From: Methanomassiliicoccaceae archaeon DOK
GTDB lineage: Archaea > Thermoplasmatota > Thermoplasmata > Methanomassiliicoccales > Methanomethylophilaceae
DNA: 64,000 nucleotides
Assembly (NCBI GenBank): GCA_009911715.1
Contig: CP047880.1
Location: 186,001 to 250,000, forward strand
Reading direction: 5' to 3'
The stretch's first letter is position 1. The number at the start of each line of letters is the position of its first letter. Shown piece after piece: positions 31,172-40,005 of the stretch. Position numbers and translations under genes: made by a program. A model generated the notes under the pieces. The model made no database searches. It was not told the origin of the DNA and was given only the letters and a program-made list of their open reading frames with translations.

Positions 31172-32122
31172 ATGGTACAGATTCTGAGACCGGACGAGGT
31201 CCGTGAGAAATACGGCCCCATGTTCTGCCGTGGGTTCTACACCCTCGTCGATGAGGAGCACGGCAGGGCCCAGATCATCGAGAAATGCATGGCCAAGGGT
31301 CCCGGTGAGTGGGACATCGTGAACAGGCGCCGCACGAAGGGCGTCATCGAGAACATCCGCATGGAGTCCAACATGCTCGTCATGGACACGATAATCGGCG
31401 AGAGGGAACTGAACTTCGGTCCCGTCGCATCCCACGTCGGGGGCCAGGGCCTCAAGGCACTGAAGGTCGAGGGGGACGAGGTCCGCACGACCTGGTACGG
31501 CATAGCCGGGGCATCCGTCGGCATCGGGGCCTGCATCCCGCAGTGCCCGGACGTCATACGCACGGAGTACCCGGACGACTTCACGATCGGTGGCGCCCAC
31601 AGGGCGCACGTGGACATAATCACCCCGAAGCTCGTCCGCGTGATCATAGGTATAGACGACACCGACACCAAGGAGAAGGGCGCGTCCTGGGTGGCGTCGC
31701 TCAAACTCGGGATGTCGTGTCCCATCGGCCACTTCATCGAGCACAAGATCATACAGCTCAATCCGGAGGTCCCCAACAAGACCACCAACTGCTGCTCGAC
31801 AGCAGTGTCCTTCGCCGTGAGCGAGAGGGAGATCCCGGCGCTCATAGAGTACGCTGTCGACTTCATCAGGAAGGAGTCGTACTCCGAGGACGCCGTGATC
31901 ACGGTCTACCAGGGTCTGGAGGTGCCGGAGAAGCTCAGGGACTTCGGTTGGAGCTGCAAGTCCGTCCTGTACACCCCCGCCGATGCCATGCGCGTCGCCG
32001 AGGAGAACGGCGTCCAGATCATCAGCGTCACCGGCATGAAGGGCGTCATTGGCGCGGTCGCCGCCATAGGGTGCTTCGACCTCGGCGAGAAATCCGCGGG
32101 AATCCCCGAGGACTTCGAGTGA
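31172..32122 (+). CDS. mmp11: Methanogenesis marker protein 11
   Basis: The protein of about 316 residues belongs to methanogenesis marker 11, a family found in methanogens. It contains VRVIIGIDDTDTKEKGASWVASLKLG, a motif shared with the N-terminal part of TiaS-like proteins, and a cysteine pair in NKTTNCCSTAVSFAV. Its biochemical role is unknown; the IDDTD motif suggests nucleotide or metal binding. Two ATGs (31163 and 31172) are in frame; 31172 is preferred because GAGGGAG lies about 9 bases before it. Its presence supports assignment of the genome to a methanogen. Confidence 0.85.
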   Translation: MVQILRPDEVREKYGPMFCRGFYTLVDEEHGRAQIIEKCMAKGPGEWDIVNRRRTKGVIENIRMESNMLVMDTIIGERELNFGPVASHVGGQGLKALKVEGDEVRTTWYGIAGASVGIGACIPQCPDVIRTEYPDDFTIGGAHRAHVDIITPKLVRVIIGIDDTDTKEKGASWVASLKLGMSCPIGHFIEHKIIQLNPEVPNKTTNCCSTAVSFAVSEREIPALIEYAVDFIRKESYSEDAVITVYQGLEVPEKLRDFGWSCKSVLYTPADAMRVAEENGVQIISVTGMKGVIGAVAAIGCFDLGEKSAGIPEDFE

Positions 32123-32126
32123 TCTC

Positions 32127-32906
32127 ATGGAAGTGCCCCGCATAATCACAGACAGGGCATATTCGACGTACGAGTCCCTGATCGAGAAGGAGGTGGCCTC
32201 GGGCGTGATGCCCAGGCACATCGCCATAATCATGGACGGGAACCGCAGGTACGCATCGGAGGTGCTTGGCACTGAGCCGATGGAGGGCCACAAGCTCGGC
32301 CGTGAGAAGCTGGACGAGGTCCTGCACTGGTGCCTGGACCTCAACATCCACATACTGACGGTCTACGCCTTCTCCACGGAGAACTTCAACCGCGAGAAGG
32401 ACGAGGTGGACTACCTCATGGAGCTGCTGGAGCAGGCCCTGTACGACTTCGCCGACGACCCCGAGGTCCACAGGCATCATGTCGCCATCAACGTGATCGG
32501 CGACCCGAGCATGCTGCCTGACGGAGTGATCGAGGCCATGGAGTACGCCAGGTCCCGCACCGCGGGGTACAAGGACAACTGCCTTAACATGGCCATCGCG
32601 TACAGCGGCAGGCAGGACATCGCCAACGCAGTCAGGATGATCGCGAAGGACGCGGTCGACGGCAAGATCTCCGTCGACGACATAGACGAGTCGACGGTCT
32701 CCGAGTACATCTCCACCACGGGTCTGCCCGACCCAGACCTGGTGCTCCGCACATCCGGTGAGATCAGGATCTCCAACTTCCTCCTCTGGCAGATGGCGTA
32801 CTCGGAGCTGTACTTCGCGGACGTCTACTGGCCCGGGTTCAGGCACATCGACTTCCTCAGGGCCATAAGGACGTACCAGCAGCGCACGAGGCGCTTCGGG
32901 AAGTGA
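32127..32906 (+). CDS. uppS: Cis-prenyltransferase (undecaprenyl diphosphate synthase family)
   Basis: The 259-residue enzyme adds isopentenyl units in cis to make long polyprenyl diphosphates, precursors of dolichol-type lipid carriers used in protein glycosylation. Landmarks are HIAIIMDGNRRYA with the catalytic aspartate, LTVYAFSTENFNRE, LNMAIAYSGRQDI, and RTSGEIRISNFLLWQMAYSELYF at the C-terminus. It begins 4 bases after mmp11 and ends 4 bases before the radical SAM gene, so the three are probably cotranscribed. It is probably peripheral to the membrane. Confidence 0.94.
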   Translation: MEVPRIITDRAYSTYESLIEKEVASGVMPRHIAIIMDGNRRYASEVLGTEPMEGHKLGREKLDEVLHWCLDLNIHILTVYAFSTENFNREKDEVDYLMELLEQALYDFADDPEVHRHHVAINVIGDPSMLPDGVIEAMEYARSRTAGYKDNCLNMAIAYSGRQDIANAVRMIAKDAVDGKISVDDIDESTVSEYISTTGLPDPDLVLRTSGEIRISNFLLWQMAYSELYFADVYWPGFRHIDFLRAIRTYQQRTRRFGK

Positions 32907-32910
32907 GATC

Positions 32911-34638
32911 ATGGGATCGGACATAATATTCCTCCATGCACCCAGTGTTTACGATTTCAGGAAGAAGCCCATATTCTACGGGCCTGTCAGCGACGTGATC
33001 CCCTCCTCGCCGGTGTTCGAGATGTACCCGATGGGTTTCATGACGATATCCTCCCATCTGGAGGCGGCAGGATTCAGGACCCGCATCGTCAACATCGCGG
33101 TGCAGATGCTCCAGAGCGAGAGGTTCGACGCCGAGGAGAGGATAAGGAAGCTCGACGCAGACGTCTTCGCCATCGACCTCCACTGGATGCCCCACGCCCA
33201 CGGGGCTATAGAGCTTGCGAAGATTGTCAAGAAGCACCATCCGGAGGCCAAGGTCGAGTTCGGGGGACTCACGTCCTCGTACTTCTACGAGGAGCTCATC
33301 CAGCGCCCGGAGGTCGACTTGGTTATGAGAGGGGACACGACGGAGGTCCCGACCGTCATGATGATGGAGGCCCTCCAGAGGGGAGGGGACCTGTCGAAGG
33401 TCCCGAACCTGGTCTGGAAGGATTCAGACGGGAGGATCCACGACAACGGCCTCACGTACTCCCTGGAGAGTCTGGACGAGGTCATGTTCGACTACGGGAC
33501 CATGATCAAGGGGGTCCTTCGCAACAGGGACATCTCCGGAGCGCTGCCGTGGTTCGGCTGGGACAAGCTCCCCCTGACCTCGGTGTTCACCGTGAGGGGG
33601 TGCAGCGTCAACTGCGCAGAGTGCGGAGGCTCGCACTTCGCCAACGGCCGTGTCGTCTGCAGACGCAGGCCCGCTTTCAGGAGCCCGGAGAAGCTCGCGG
33701 AGGACATCGACCTCATCCAGTCATACCTGGACACGCCCGTGTTCATCGTCGGCGACCTCAGACAGCAGAGCCAGGACTACGCCGACAGGTTCCTGAGGGA
33801 GTGCAAGGAGAGGCGCATCAAGAACCACGTCGTCATCGAGCTCTTCAACGGAGCGGGCGACGAGTACTTCCAGAAGATCGACAAGTCGCTGGAGGGCGGG
33901 TGGTCCATAGAGTTCTCTCCCGACTCCCACGACGAGAAGGTCAGGCTGGCCCTCGGCAAAGGGTACACCAACGAGGCGATAGAGAGGACGATCCCGGCGG
34001 CGTTCAGGAACGGATGCTTCAGGTTCGACCTGTTCTACATGAACGGTCTCCCGTTCCAGGACCGTGAGTCCGCCATGGACAGCGTCAGGGCGTCCAGGAG
34101 GCTCTGGGGCCTTGTCGGCAGGGATGACGGCCTCTTCATCTACAACGCCCCCTTCGCGCCTTTCGTGGATCCCGGCAGCAGGGTCTTCGAGGAGCCGGAG
34201 AAGTGGGGATACACGCTCAGGGCCCGCACCCTGGAGGAGCACAGGTTGCTGCTGGACAACCCGTCGTGGAAGCACGTCCTGTCCTACGAGACCAAGTGGA
34301 TGACGCGCGACGACGTGGCGGAGATCTCGTACGATGCCGCCGTGGAGCTCGCCAGGAGCGAGCACGACGCCGGCCGCATAGACGACGAGGCGATGAGCCA
34401 GCGCATAGAGAGGACCGAGTTCGCACGCTCGCTGATGCACAAGGTGGACGAGATCATGGCCATCCCCGATCCAGAGGAGAGGGAGGCCCGTCTCTGGGAG
34501 ACGAAGGAGGAGGGCACGCGGATGATGAACTCGACCGTGTGCAACAAGAAGGACCTCGACTGGGAGGCCGGGTCCATCTGGTCCAACGGCCCCCGTGTCG
34601 TGGCGGGGCTTCTGAAGTCGACGTTCAGGCGTCACTGA
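32911..34638 (+). CDS. B12-binding radical SAM protein
   Basis: The 575-residue enzyme has an N-terminal cobalamin-binding-like domain (about 1-165; SPVFEMYPMGFMTISSHLEAAG, then DVFAIDLHWMPHAHG) and a radical SAM barrel. The cluster motif is CSVNCAECG, a C-x3-C-x2-C beginning at about residue 231. The C-terminal 150 residues are helical. It resembles the B12-binding radical SAM group typified by Thermoplasma Ta0216, whose function is unknown. Neighbouring uppS suggests work on an isoprenoid, and related enzymes modify archaeal lipids, but this is inference. It overlaps proC by 7 bases at the 3' end. Confidence 0.85.
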   Translation: MGSDIIFLHAPSVYDFRKKPIFYGPVSDVIPSSPVFEMYPMGFMTISSHLEAAGFRTRIVNIAVQMLQSERFDAEERIRKLDADVFAIDLHWMPHAHGAIELAKIVKKHHPEAKVEFGGLTSSYFYEELIQRPEVDLVMRGDTTEVPTVMMMEALQRGGDLSKVPNLVWKDSDGRIHDNGLTYSLESLDEVMFDYGTMIKGVLRNRDISGALPWFGWDKLPLTSVFTVRGCSVNCAECGGSHFANGRVVCRRRPAFRSPEKLAEDIDLIQSYLDTPVFIVGDLRQQSQDYADRFLRECKERRIKNHVVIELFNGAGDEYFQKIDKSLEGGWSIEFSPDSHDEKVRLALGKGYTNEAIERTIPAAFRNGCFRFDLFYMNGLPFQDRESAMDSVRASRRLWGLVGRDDGLFIYNAPFAPFVDPGSRVFEEPEKWGYTLRARTLEEHRLLLDNPSWKHVLSYETKWMTRDDVAEISYDAAVELARSEHDAGRIDDEAMSQRIERTEFARSLMHKVDEIMAIPDPEEREARLWETKEEGTRMMNSTVCNKKDLDWEAGSIWSNGPRVVAGLLKSTFRRH

Positions 34639-35435
34639 CCCCTGCTCATCTCGCGGGACTTCTCGATGGTGGAGTCCACCGCGGCGATCATCGCCGCACG
34701 GAGGCCCATGTCCTCGGCCGCACGGACGCCCACGATCGTTGTTCCGCCCGGGGAGCAGACCTCGTCTCTCAACACGTCCGGGTGCCTTCCGGTTTCAAGA
34801 ACCATCTTCGCGGCCCCGAGCATCGACTGCGCCGCCAACCTTGTCGAGTCGGCCCTCGACAGTCCGTTCAGCACGCCGGCGTCCGCCATGGCGTCGATGA
34901 CGAGGTACAGGAATGCGGGGGAGCTCCCTGCGATGCCCGTTATGGCGTCCATGTACTCCTCCCCTACCTCCACAGCGAGGCCGACGGAACCGAGGATGTC
35001 GGCGACGGCGGCCTTGTCCGCATCGGTGACGGAGGGGTCGCAGCAATATCCCATGGCACCTTCGAGGACCATGCAGCAGTGGTTGGGCATGACCCTGATG
35101 TTCTTCGCATCTGGCACATATGCCCTGAGCTTCTCCAGCGTGAGTCCGGCGACGATGCTGATCAGGACCTTCCCGCCCAGGTCGAGGCCTTCGGCGAACA
35201 CCTCGGGCACCTGCTTGGGTTTCACGGCGAGGACGACGATGTCCGCTTCGGAGCAGACCTCCTTGGCAGTTCCGAGGACCCTGATCTCGTAGGTCCGGGA
35301 GACCCTCTTGCGGGTGGACTCGTGGGGAGCGCATGCGATGATGCCATCCCTGTCGAAAACGTTCTTCGCTATCAGGCCCCCGATCAGGGCCTCCGCCATC
35401 TTGCCTGCGCCTATGAATCCTATGCCCGCGGACAT
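34632..35435 (-). CDS. proC: Pyrroline-5-carboxylate reductase
   Basis: The 267-residue enzyme makes proline from pyrroline-5-carboxylate with NAD(P)H. The N-terminal GIGFIGAGKMAEALIGGL dinucleotide-binding motif, VVLAVKPKQV, and the C-terminal DEVCSPGGTTIVGVRAAE signature are diagnostic. A TATA-like TTTATCAA (35465-35458) lies about 27 bases before the ATG, so the mRNA is probably leaderless. It is convergent with the radical SAM gene and divergent from the fpo operon. Length and motifs are normal. Confidence 0.94.
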   Translation of the reverse strand: MSAGIGFIGAGKMAEALIGGLIAKNVFDRDGIIACAPHESTRKRVSRTYEIRVLGTAKEVCSEADIVVLAVKPKQVPEVFAEGLDLGGKVLISIVAGLTLEKLRAYVPDAKNIRVMPNHCCMVLEGAMGYCCDPSVTDADKAAVADILGSVGLAVEVGEEYMDAITGIAGSSPAFLYLVIDAMADAGVLNGLSRADSTRLAAQSMLGAAKMVLETGRHPDVLRDEVCSPGGTTIVGVRAAEDMGLRAAMIAAVDSTIEKSREMSRGQ

Positions 35436-35511
35436 GTCAGAGGAATCCGGATGCCCGTTGATAAATGCTCGGAAATCCGTGTTCTCAGAGGGCTACTTCT
35501 ATTTATATGCG

Positions 35512-35519
35512 CGCTGTGG
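35512..35519 (+). promoter_or_regulatory. TATA box of the fpo operon
   Basis: TTTATATG lies about 40 bases before the fpoA ATG at 35556, predicting a short leader of around 14 bases. It is the only evident promoter before the twelve-gene fpo run, which has almost no spaces between genes. Confidence 0.55.
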
Positions 35520-35555
35520 AAGCTTTATGTACTAACAAAACATCGCCGAGAATCA

Positions 35556-35918
35556 ATGTCACTAATTGTGTACTACATGCCATTAGCGATAGTGAGCGTT
35601 ATCGCGCTCGGTTTCGCTCCGCTGGCATGGTGGGCATCGAGGTTCGTCCGGCCCAAGAAACCCACTCAGTGGATGGAGACAACCTATGAGTGCGGTTCAG
35701 AACCCATTGGAGTAGCCCAGGTGCAGTTCAGGTTCCAATACTACACTTTTGCACTGATTTTTGTCGTCTTTGACCTGGTTGCAACCTTCCTGATGATCTG
35801 GGCAGTCGCGTTCTCTGGACTTTCAGTGACCGCGCAGCTCATGATGATGCTGTTCTTCGGGATTCTGATTCTTGGTGTCGCATATTCCTTGAAAAAGGAG
35901 GATTACGTATGGATATGA
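35556..35918 (+). CDS. fpoA: F420H2 dehydrogenase-like complex subunit FpoA (NuoA)
   Basis: The 120-residue membrane protein has three helices and the NuoA motif QWMETTYECGSEPIG, followed by FRFQYYTFALIFVVFDLVATFL. It is a membrane subunit at the junction with the peripheral arm of the complex I-like enzyme that pumps ions while passing electrons to a membrane carrier. The frame is open far upstream, but MSLIVYYMPLAIV starting at 35556 agrees with the family and with the promoter. It overlaps fpoB by 10 bases. Confidence 0.93.
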   Translation: MSLIVYYMPLAIVSVIALGFAPLAWWASRFVRPKKPTQWMETTYECGSEPIGVAQVQFRFQYYTFALIFVVFDLVATFLMIWAVAFSGLSVTAQLMMMLFFGILILGVAYSLKKEDYVWI

Positions 35919-36472
35919 GCCTCTACCCCCATGCGGTTGCAATGAGTGCTGACGAGTTCATGTCATGGTCTGACGCCATGATTAATGACCTCCTCAGCTC
36001 TGGAACCAAAAAGACAGTGGACGAGCTCACAGGACCCATCTGGTCCTGGGCGATGAAGAACTCCATGCACCCCCTTCACTGGGGACTCGCATGCTGCGCT
36101 CTCGAGATGGCGGCGGCTTCCGCCCCCAGGTACGACGCAGAGCGTTACGGTATGATCTACCGTTCATCCCCCAGGCAGACCGATATCCTGCTGGTCAACG
36201 GCTGGATCTCCAAGAAGATCCGTCCCGACCTCAGGCGTCTCTACGAGCAGATCCCCAACCCGAAATGGGTCGTGGCGATGGGCGAGTGCGCCATCTCCGG
36301 AGGACCCTGGTACGACTCCTACAACACAGTTCAGGGTCTGGACCAGATCGTCCCCGTGGATGTCTACATCCCCGGATGCCCCGCTCGTCCCGATGCGATG
36401 ATTGATGGATTCATGCTTCTCCAGAAGAAGATCGAGAGCTACTTCAGGAGAGGAGCATTCCTGGAGGACTGA
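35909..36472 (+). CDS. fpoB: Fpo complex subunit FpoB (NuoB)
   Basis: The 187-residue subunit carries the terminal N2-type [4Fe-4S] cluster. Its ligands are visible in LACCALEM (two adjacent cysteines), AMGECAISGGP and YIPGCPARPDA. It hands electrons to the membrane carrier at the interface with FpoD and FpoH. The start at 35909 has AAGGAGG about 8 bases upstream and overlaps the fpoA end. The N-terminal 45 residues are an extension ahead of the conserved core. Confidence 0.95.
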   Translation: MDMSLYPHAVAMSADEFMSWSDAMINDLLSSGTKKTVDELTGPIWSWAMKNSMHPLHWGLACCALEMAAASAPRYDAERYGMIYRSSPRQTDILLVNGWISKKIRPDLRRLYEQIPNPKWVVAMGECAISGGPWYDSYNTVQGLDQIVPVDVYIPGCPARPDAMIDGFMLLQKKIESYFRRGAFLED

Positions 36473-36474
36473 GC

Positions 36475-36945
36475 ATGGACACAGAAGCCGTGTACCAGAG
36501 TCCCTCCGAGGAAGAGGTCAAGACCCTCCTCACCGAGAAGTTCCCCGAGGTCGAGGTCACCAGGACCGAGGCCCGCAGGGTGTACGCCAAACTCCCGAGG
36601 GAGAAGGTCCTTGAGGTGTGCAAGTACATTCAGCACAACCTGACCTTCGAGCACTGCTCCACCGTCATCGGAGTGGACTACGTCGACCACATGACTGTGG
36701 TCTACCACCTGTCCAACTACTACAACGGACTCATGATCGAGCTTTCCACAGACCTTCCCGCAGACGACCTCCATGTGGAGTCGGTGACATGCGTCTGGGA
36801 AGGAGCCAACTGGCACGAGAGGGAGACCTGGGAGCTCTTCGGAATCGTCTTCGACAACCACCCCAAGCTGGAGAGGCTGCTGACTCCGAAGACCTACGAG
36901 TTCTTCCCCTTCAGGAAATCATACAAACTCAGGGGGAGTGAGTGA
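36475..36945 (+). CDS. fpoC: Fpo complex subunit FpoC (NuoC)
   Basis: The 156-residue 30-kDa-type subunit has the family motif VWEGANWHERETWELFGIVFDNHPKLERLLTP (about residues 105-136). It is a structural part of the peripheral arm, next to FpoD, and binds no cofactor. It starts 2 bases after fpoB, and its stop overlaps the fpoD ATG. Length is as expected for an unfused NuoC. Confidence 0.94.
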   Translation: MDTEAVYQSPSEEEVKTLLTEKFPEVEVTRTEARRVYAKLPREKVLEVCKYIQHNLTFEHCSTVIGVDYVDHMTVVYHLSNYYNGLMIELSTDLPADDLHVESVTCVWEGANWHERETWELFGIVFDNHPKLERLLTPKTYEFFPFRKSYKLRGSE

Positions 36946-38087
36946 TGGCTGACTCGTTAGTTCCCGTTAAAGAATTGGAAGAGAAGATGGAAACCGACAA
37001 GATGTGGATCATCATGGGTCCGCAGCACCCGTTCTCCCACGGTCTCTGGACCCTCAAGATCCAGGTCGACGGAGAGATCGTCACGGACGCAGAGCCCATC
37101 GTCGGTTACCTCCACCGTGGCTGGGAGAAGGAGGCCGAGAACAGGATCTACCCCAAGATCATTCCCATGGCCGACCGTCTCTGCTACGCCGCGTCGATGA
37201 CCTACACCCACCTCTACTGCATGACTGTGGAGAAGGCTCTGGGAATCGACATCCCCGAGAAGGCGAAGTACATCAGGATCGTGGCCGACGAGGTGTGCAG
37301 GATCAACTCCCATCTCATGTGGCTCGCGGCCGTCGGTACCGACCTCGGAAACCTGACCGTGTTCCTCTGGGCCATGAGGGAGAGGGAGTACTTCCTCGAC
37401 CTGAACGTCAAGCTCTGCGGAGCCAGGATGACCACCAACTACCCGCGTATCGGCGGAGTCAGGAACGACCTGACCGAGCTGTTCGACAGGGACATCATCC
37501 GCACCGTGGACCGCTTCGAGAAGGCCATGTGGGACATCATCGATCTGATGGACGAGAGCTCAATCATCGTCTCCAGGATGAAAGGCGTGAGCTACATCTC
37601 GCGCGAGCAGTGCGCCAACATCGGAATGACCGGTCCCGCCATGAGGGGCTGCGGCGTCGACTTCGATATCCGCCGTGACGACCCCTATGACAACTACGAC
37701 AAGGTCGACTTCGAGGTTCCCGTGCTGACCGAGGGAGACTCCTACGCCAGGTACATGATCCGTATCGAGGAGATGTTCCAGTCCTGCGAGATTATCAGGC
37801 AGGCGGTCCAGAAGATCAGGGCGCTCGGAAAGAACGCCCCCTACAGGCTCAAGACCCCCACAAAGGTCCCCGCAGGAACTGCCTTCATGAGGATGGAGGA
37901 CCCCCGCGGAGAGTCTCTCATGTACCTCGTCTCCGACGGAACCGACAAGCCCTACAGGCTCAAGGTCCGCAGTCCGATCTTTACGAACGTATCCACATCC
38001 AAGGTAATGTGTCAGGGATGCAGGATCGCCGATGTTCCGGCCATCCTCGCCCAGATCGACATGTGCCTCGGAGAGACTGACAGGTGA
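36945..38087 (+). CDS. fpoD: Fpo complex subunit FpoD (NuoD)
   Basis: The 380-residue 49-kDa-type subunit is related to NiFe-hydrogenase large subunits and helps form the carrier-binding pocket. Motifs are MGPQHPFSHG, GYLHRGWEKEAENR, RICRINSHLMWLA-like (VCRINSHLMWLAAVGTDLG), and the C-terminal PIFTNVSTSKVMCQGCRIAD with DMCLGETDR. NiFe-cysteines of true hydrogenases are absent, as in all Nuo/Fpo proteins. ATG 36945 follows GGGGAGTGAG; a GTG one codon earlier is less likely. Confidence 0.95.
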   Translation: MADSLVPVKELEEKMETDKMWIIMGPQHPFSHGLWTLKIQVDGEIVTDAEPIVGYLHRGWEKEAENRIYPKIIPMADRLCYAASMTYTHLYCMTVEKALGIDIPEKAKYIRIVADEVCRINSHLMWLAAVGTDLGNLTVFLWAMREREYFLDLNVKLCGARMTTNYPRIGGVRNDLTELFDRDIIRTVDRFEKAMWDIIDLMDESSIIVSRMKGVSYISREQCANIGMTGPAMRGCGVDFDIRRDDPYDNYDKVDFEVPVLTEGDSYARYMIRIEEMFQSCEIIRQAVQKIRALGKNAPYRLKTPTKVPAGTAFMRMEDPRGESLMYLVSDGTDKPYRLKVRSPIFTNVSTSKVMCQGCRIADVPAILAQIDMCLGETDR

Positions 38088-38089
38088 GT

Positions 38090-39262
38090 ATGGTGTACAC
38101 GTACGACAGCATACTGAACTTCATCAACTTCCACACGGACATCATGTCGAACGCGTATTACCCGTTCGAGACGTTCAACCTGCCCTATGCGGTGTCCTAC
38201 GGCCTGTGGGAGATCATCGGAGGAGCCATCGCATGGCTCATCAACCTGATCTTCCCCGGCAACTGCGTGTCCGAGTGGCTGGTCTCCGATGGAGCGAGCA
38301 CCCTGTTCGCACTGATCATCTTCATGCTGATCATCTTCATCGTGGTCTTCGTCTGTACCCTGATATCCTTGTGGATGGAGCGTAAGTTCCTAGGAAGGAT
38401 GATGGACAGAAGGGGAACCATGGTGGGTATGAAGGGATTCCTTCAGTGCGTCGCCGACGGTCTCAAGACCTTCATGAAGGAGAACACCATCCCCGGCAAG
38501 GTCGACAGGATGACCTACATGTGGACCGTGTCCCTGGTCATCGGTGTGTCCGTCCTCGTCGCATGCATGGTGCCTCTCTCCGCGAGATGGTACGTAGTCG
38601 ACTACGACACCGGACTGCTCATCATCATGGCGTTCTTCGCCCTGGCTCCGTTCTTCATTCTCGTTTCCGGATGGGCGCAGAACAACAAGTACTCCCTGAT
38701 CGGAGGAATGAGGGCAGCCGAACTCATGATCTCATACGAGGTCCCGATGCTCATCATGATCGCCACCACCGCCCTTCTGGCAGGTAGCTTCAACATCGGA
38801 GACATCGTCTACGCACAGAACGACACCGTCTGGTACTTCATCCCCCAGATCATCGGTTTCATCACGTTCTTCTTCTGCGCAACCGCGGAGTCCGAGCGTC
38901 TGCCCTTCGATATCGCAGAGGCAGAGGCCGAGCTGGTCGAGGGATGGCAGACGGAGTACGCCGGAATGAAGTGGGGTCTCATCATGCTGGCCGACTACTT
39001 CAGAGGCTACGTCGCATGCGCCATGGTCACAATCATGTACCTCGGTGGATGGACTCTGCCCTTCATCGGCGACGGACCCATACCTGAGATCGTGTTCCTG
39101 CTGAAGACATGGTTCGTGTTCTTCCTGATGATCCTGGTGAGGGCCGCTCTGGCTCGTGTCAGGCCCGATCAGATCCTCAACATCGGATGGAAGGTCTTCA
39201 TGCCGCTGTCCGTAATCAACCTGGCAGTTGTTCTGCTGCTTAAGGTCGGAGGTGTGTTCTGA
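38090..39262 (+). CDS. fpoH: Fpo complex subunit FpoH (NuoH)
   Basis: The membrane subunit of about 390 residues anchors the peripheral arm and lines the carrier tunnel. Conserved blocks are SLWMERKFLGRMMDRRG, DGLKTFMKE, RAAELMISYEVPM and FCATAESERLPFDIAEAEAELVEG, the last holding the conserved acidic loop. About eight to nine membrane helices are present. The N-terminal 60 residues, with helices before the core, extend beyond the usual start. ATG 38090 or GTG 38084 (overlapping the fpoD stop) are both possible. Confidence 0.94.
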   Translation: MVYTYDSILNFINFHTDIMSNAYYPFETFNLPYAVSYGLWEIIGGAIAWLINLIFPGNCVSEWLVSDGASTLFALIIFMLIIFIVVFVCTLISLWMERKFLGRMMDRRGTMVGMKGFLQCVADGLKTFMKENTIPGKVDRMTYMWTVSLVIGVSVLVACMVPLSARWYVVDYDTGLLIIMAFFALAPFFILVSGWAQNNKYSLIGGMRAAELMISYEVPMLIMIATTALLAGSFNIGDIVYAQNDTVWYFIPQIIGFITFFFCATAESERLPFDIAEAEAELVEGWQTEYAGMKWGLIMLADYFRGYVACAMVTIMYLGGWTLPFIGDGPIPEIVFLLKTWFVFFLMILVRAALARVRPDQILNIGWKVFMPLSVINLAVVLLLKVGGVF

Positions 39263-40005
39263 TGACTATGAAATACCTTGACAAGTACCCGAAGAACCTG
39301 GCGAAGAGCCTGTGGGTACTCAAGCCCCAGTGGGCGGTGTTCAAACTGTTCTGCAAGAACATCATCCACAGGCCCGTCACAGTTCTCTACCCCTACGAGA
39401 AGGAGTGGGTCCCCGAGAACTACCGCGGACGCCCGGGACTCAGATACGACAAATGCGTCGGATGCGGCATGTGCGCACGCATGTGCCCCACCGCGTGCAT
39501 CAAGATCGTGGACTCCGTCGACGACGACGGCAAGACCGTCAAGAGGCCACAGGTCAACATGGGCAGGTGCGCCATGTGCGGATACTGCGCCGAGTATTGT
39601 CCTGTGGACGCCATGACCGTCACGCCCGAGTACGAGATCGCGGAGTACACCAGGTACGATCTCCTCTACGGCCCCAGGAGGCTCAACTACGAGGGAACCA
39701 CCGAGGGAATGGAGGTCAAGCTGGAGGTCACACTCCCGTCCGACATCGCCAACGGCAACCCCGAGAGGCGTGTCTCCCTGTTCGACCTGGACAGGCCCGA
39801 GCTGATCGACAGCAAGTGCATCGGATGCAAGAAGTGCGCCAAGGTCTGCCCCGTCAACGCCATCGAGATGGTGGAGAAGGGAACCAACGAGAAGACCGGA
39901 AAGCCCATCCTGCGCCCGGTGATCGACAACAGCAAGTGCATCTGCTGCAGCAACTGCGTGGACGACTGTCCCAAGGATGCTCTTGAGATCAAGGAGGTGC
40001 TCTGA
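39262..40005 (+). CDS. fpoI: FpoI (NuoI) fused to an extra two-cluster ferredoxin domain
   Basis: The 247-residue protein has four [4Fe-4S] motifs. The first two, CVGCGMCARMCP and CAMCGYCAEYCP, are the usual NuoI pair that carries electrons to FpoB. The family normally ends soon after EYTRYDLLYGP (about residue 137). Here about 110 more residues follow, with CIGCKKCAKVCP and CICCSNCVDDCP in a second ferredoxin-like domain. With no fpoF in the operon, the extra domain is a good candidate docking or entry point for ferredoxin or an HdrD-type partner. That role is inference. Confidence 0.94.
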   Translation: MTMKYLDKYPKNLAKSLWVLKPQWAVFKLFCKNIIHRPVTVLYPYEKEWVPENYRGRPGLRYDKCVGCGMCARMCPTACIKIVDSVDDDGKTVKRPQVNMGRCAMCGYCAEYCPVDAMTVTPEYEIAEYTRYDLLYGPRRLNYEGTTEGMEVKLEVTLPSDIANGNPERRVSLFDLDRPELIDSKCIGCKKCAKVCPVNAIEMVEKGTNEKTGKPILRPVIDNSKCICCSNCVDDCPKDALEIKEVL

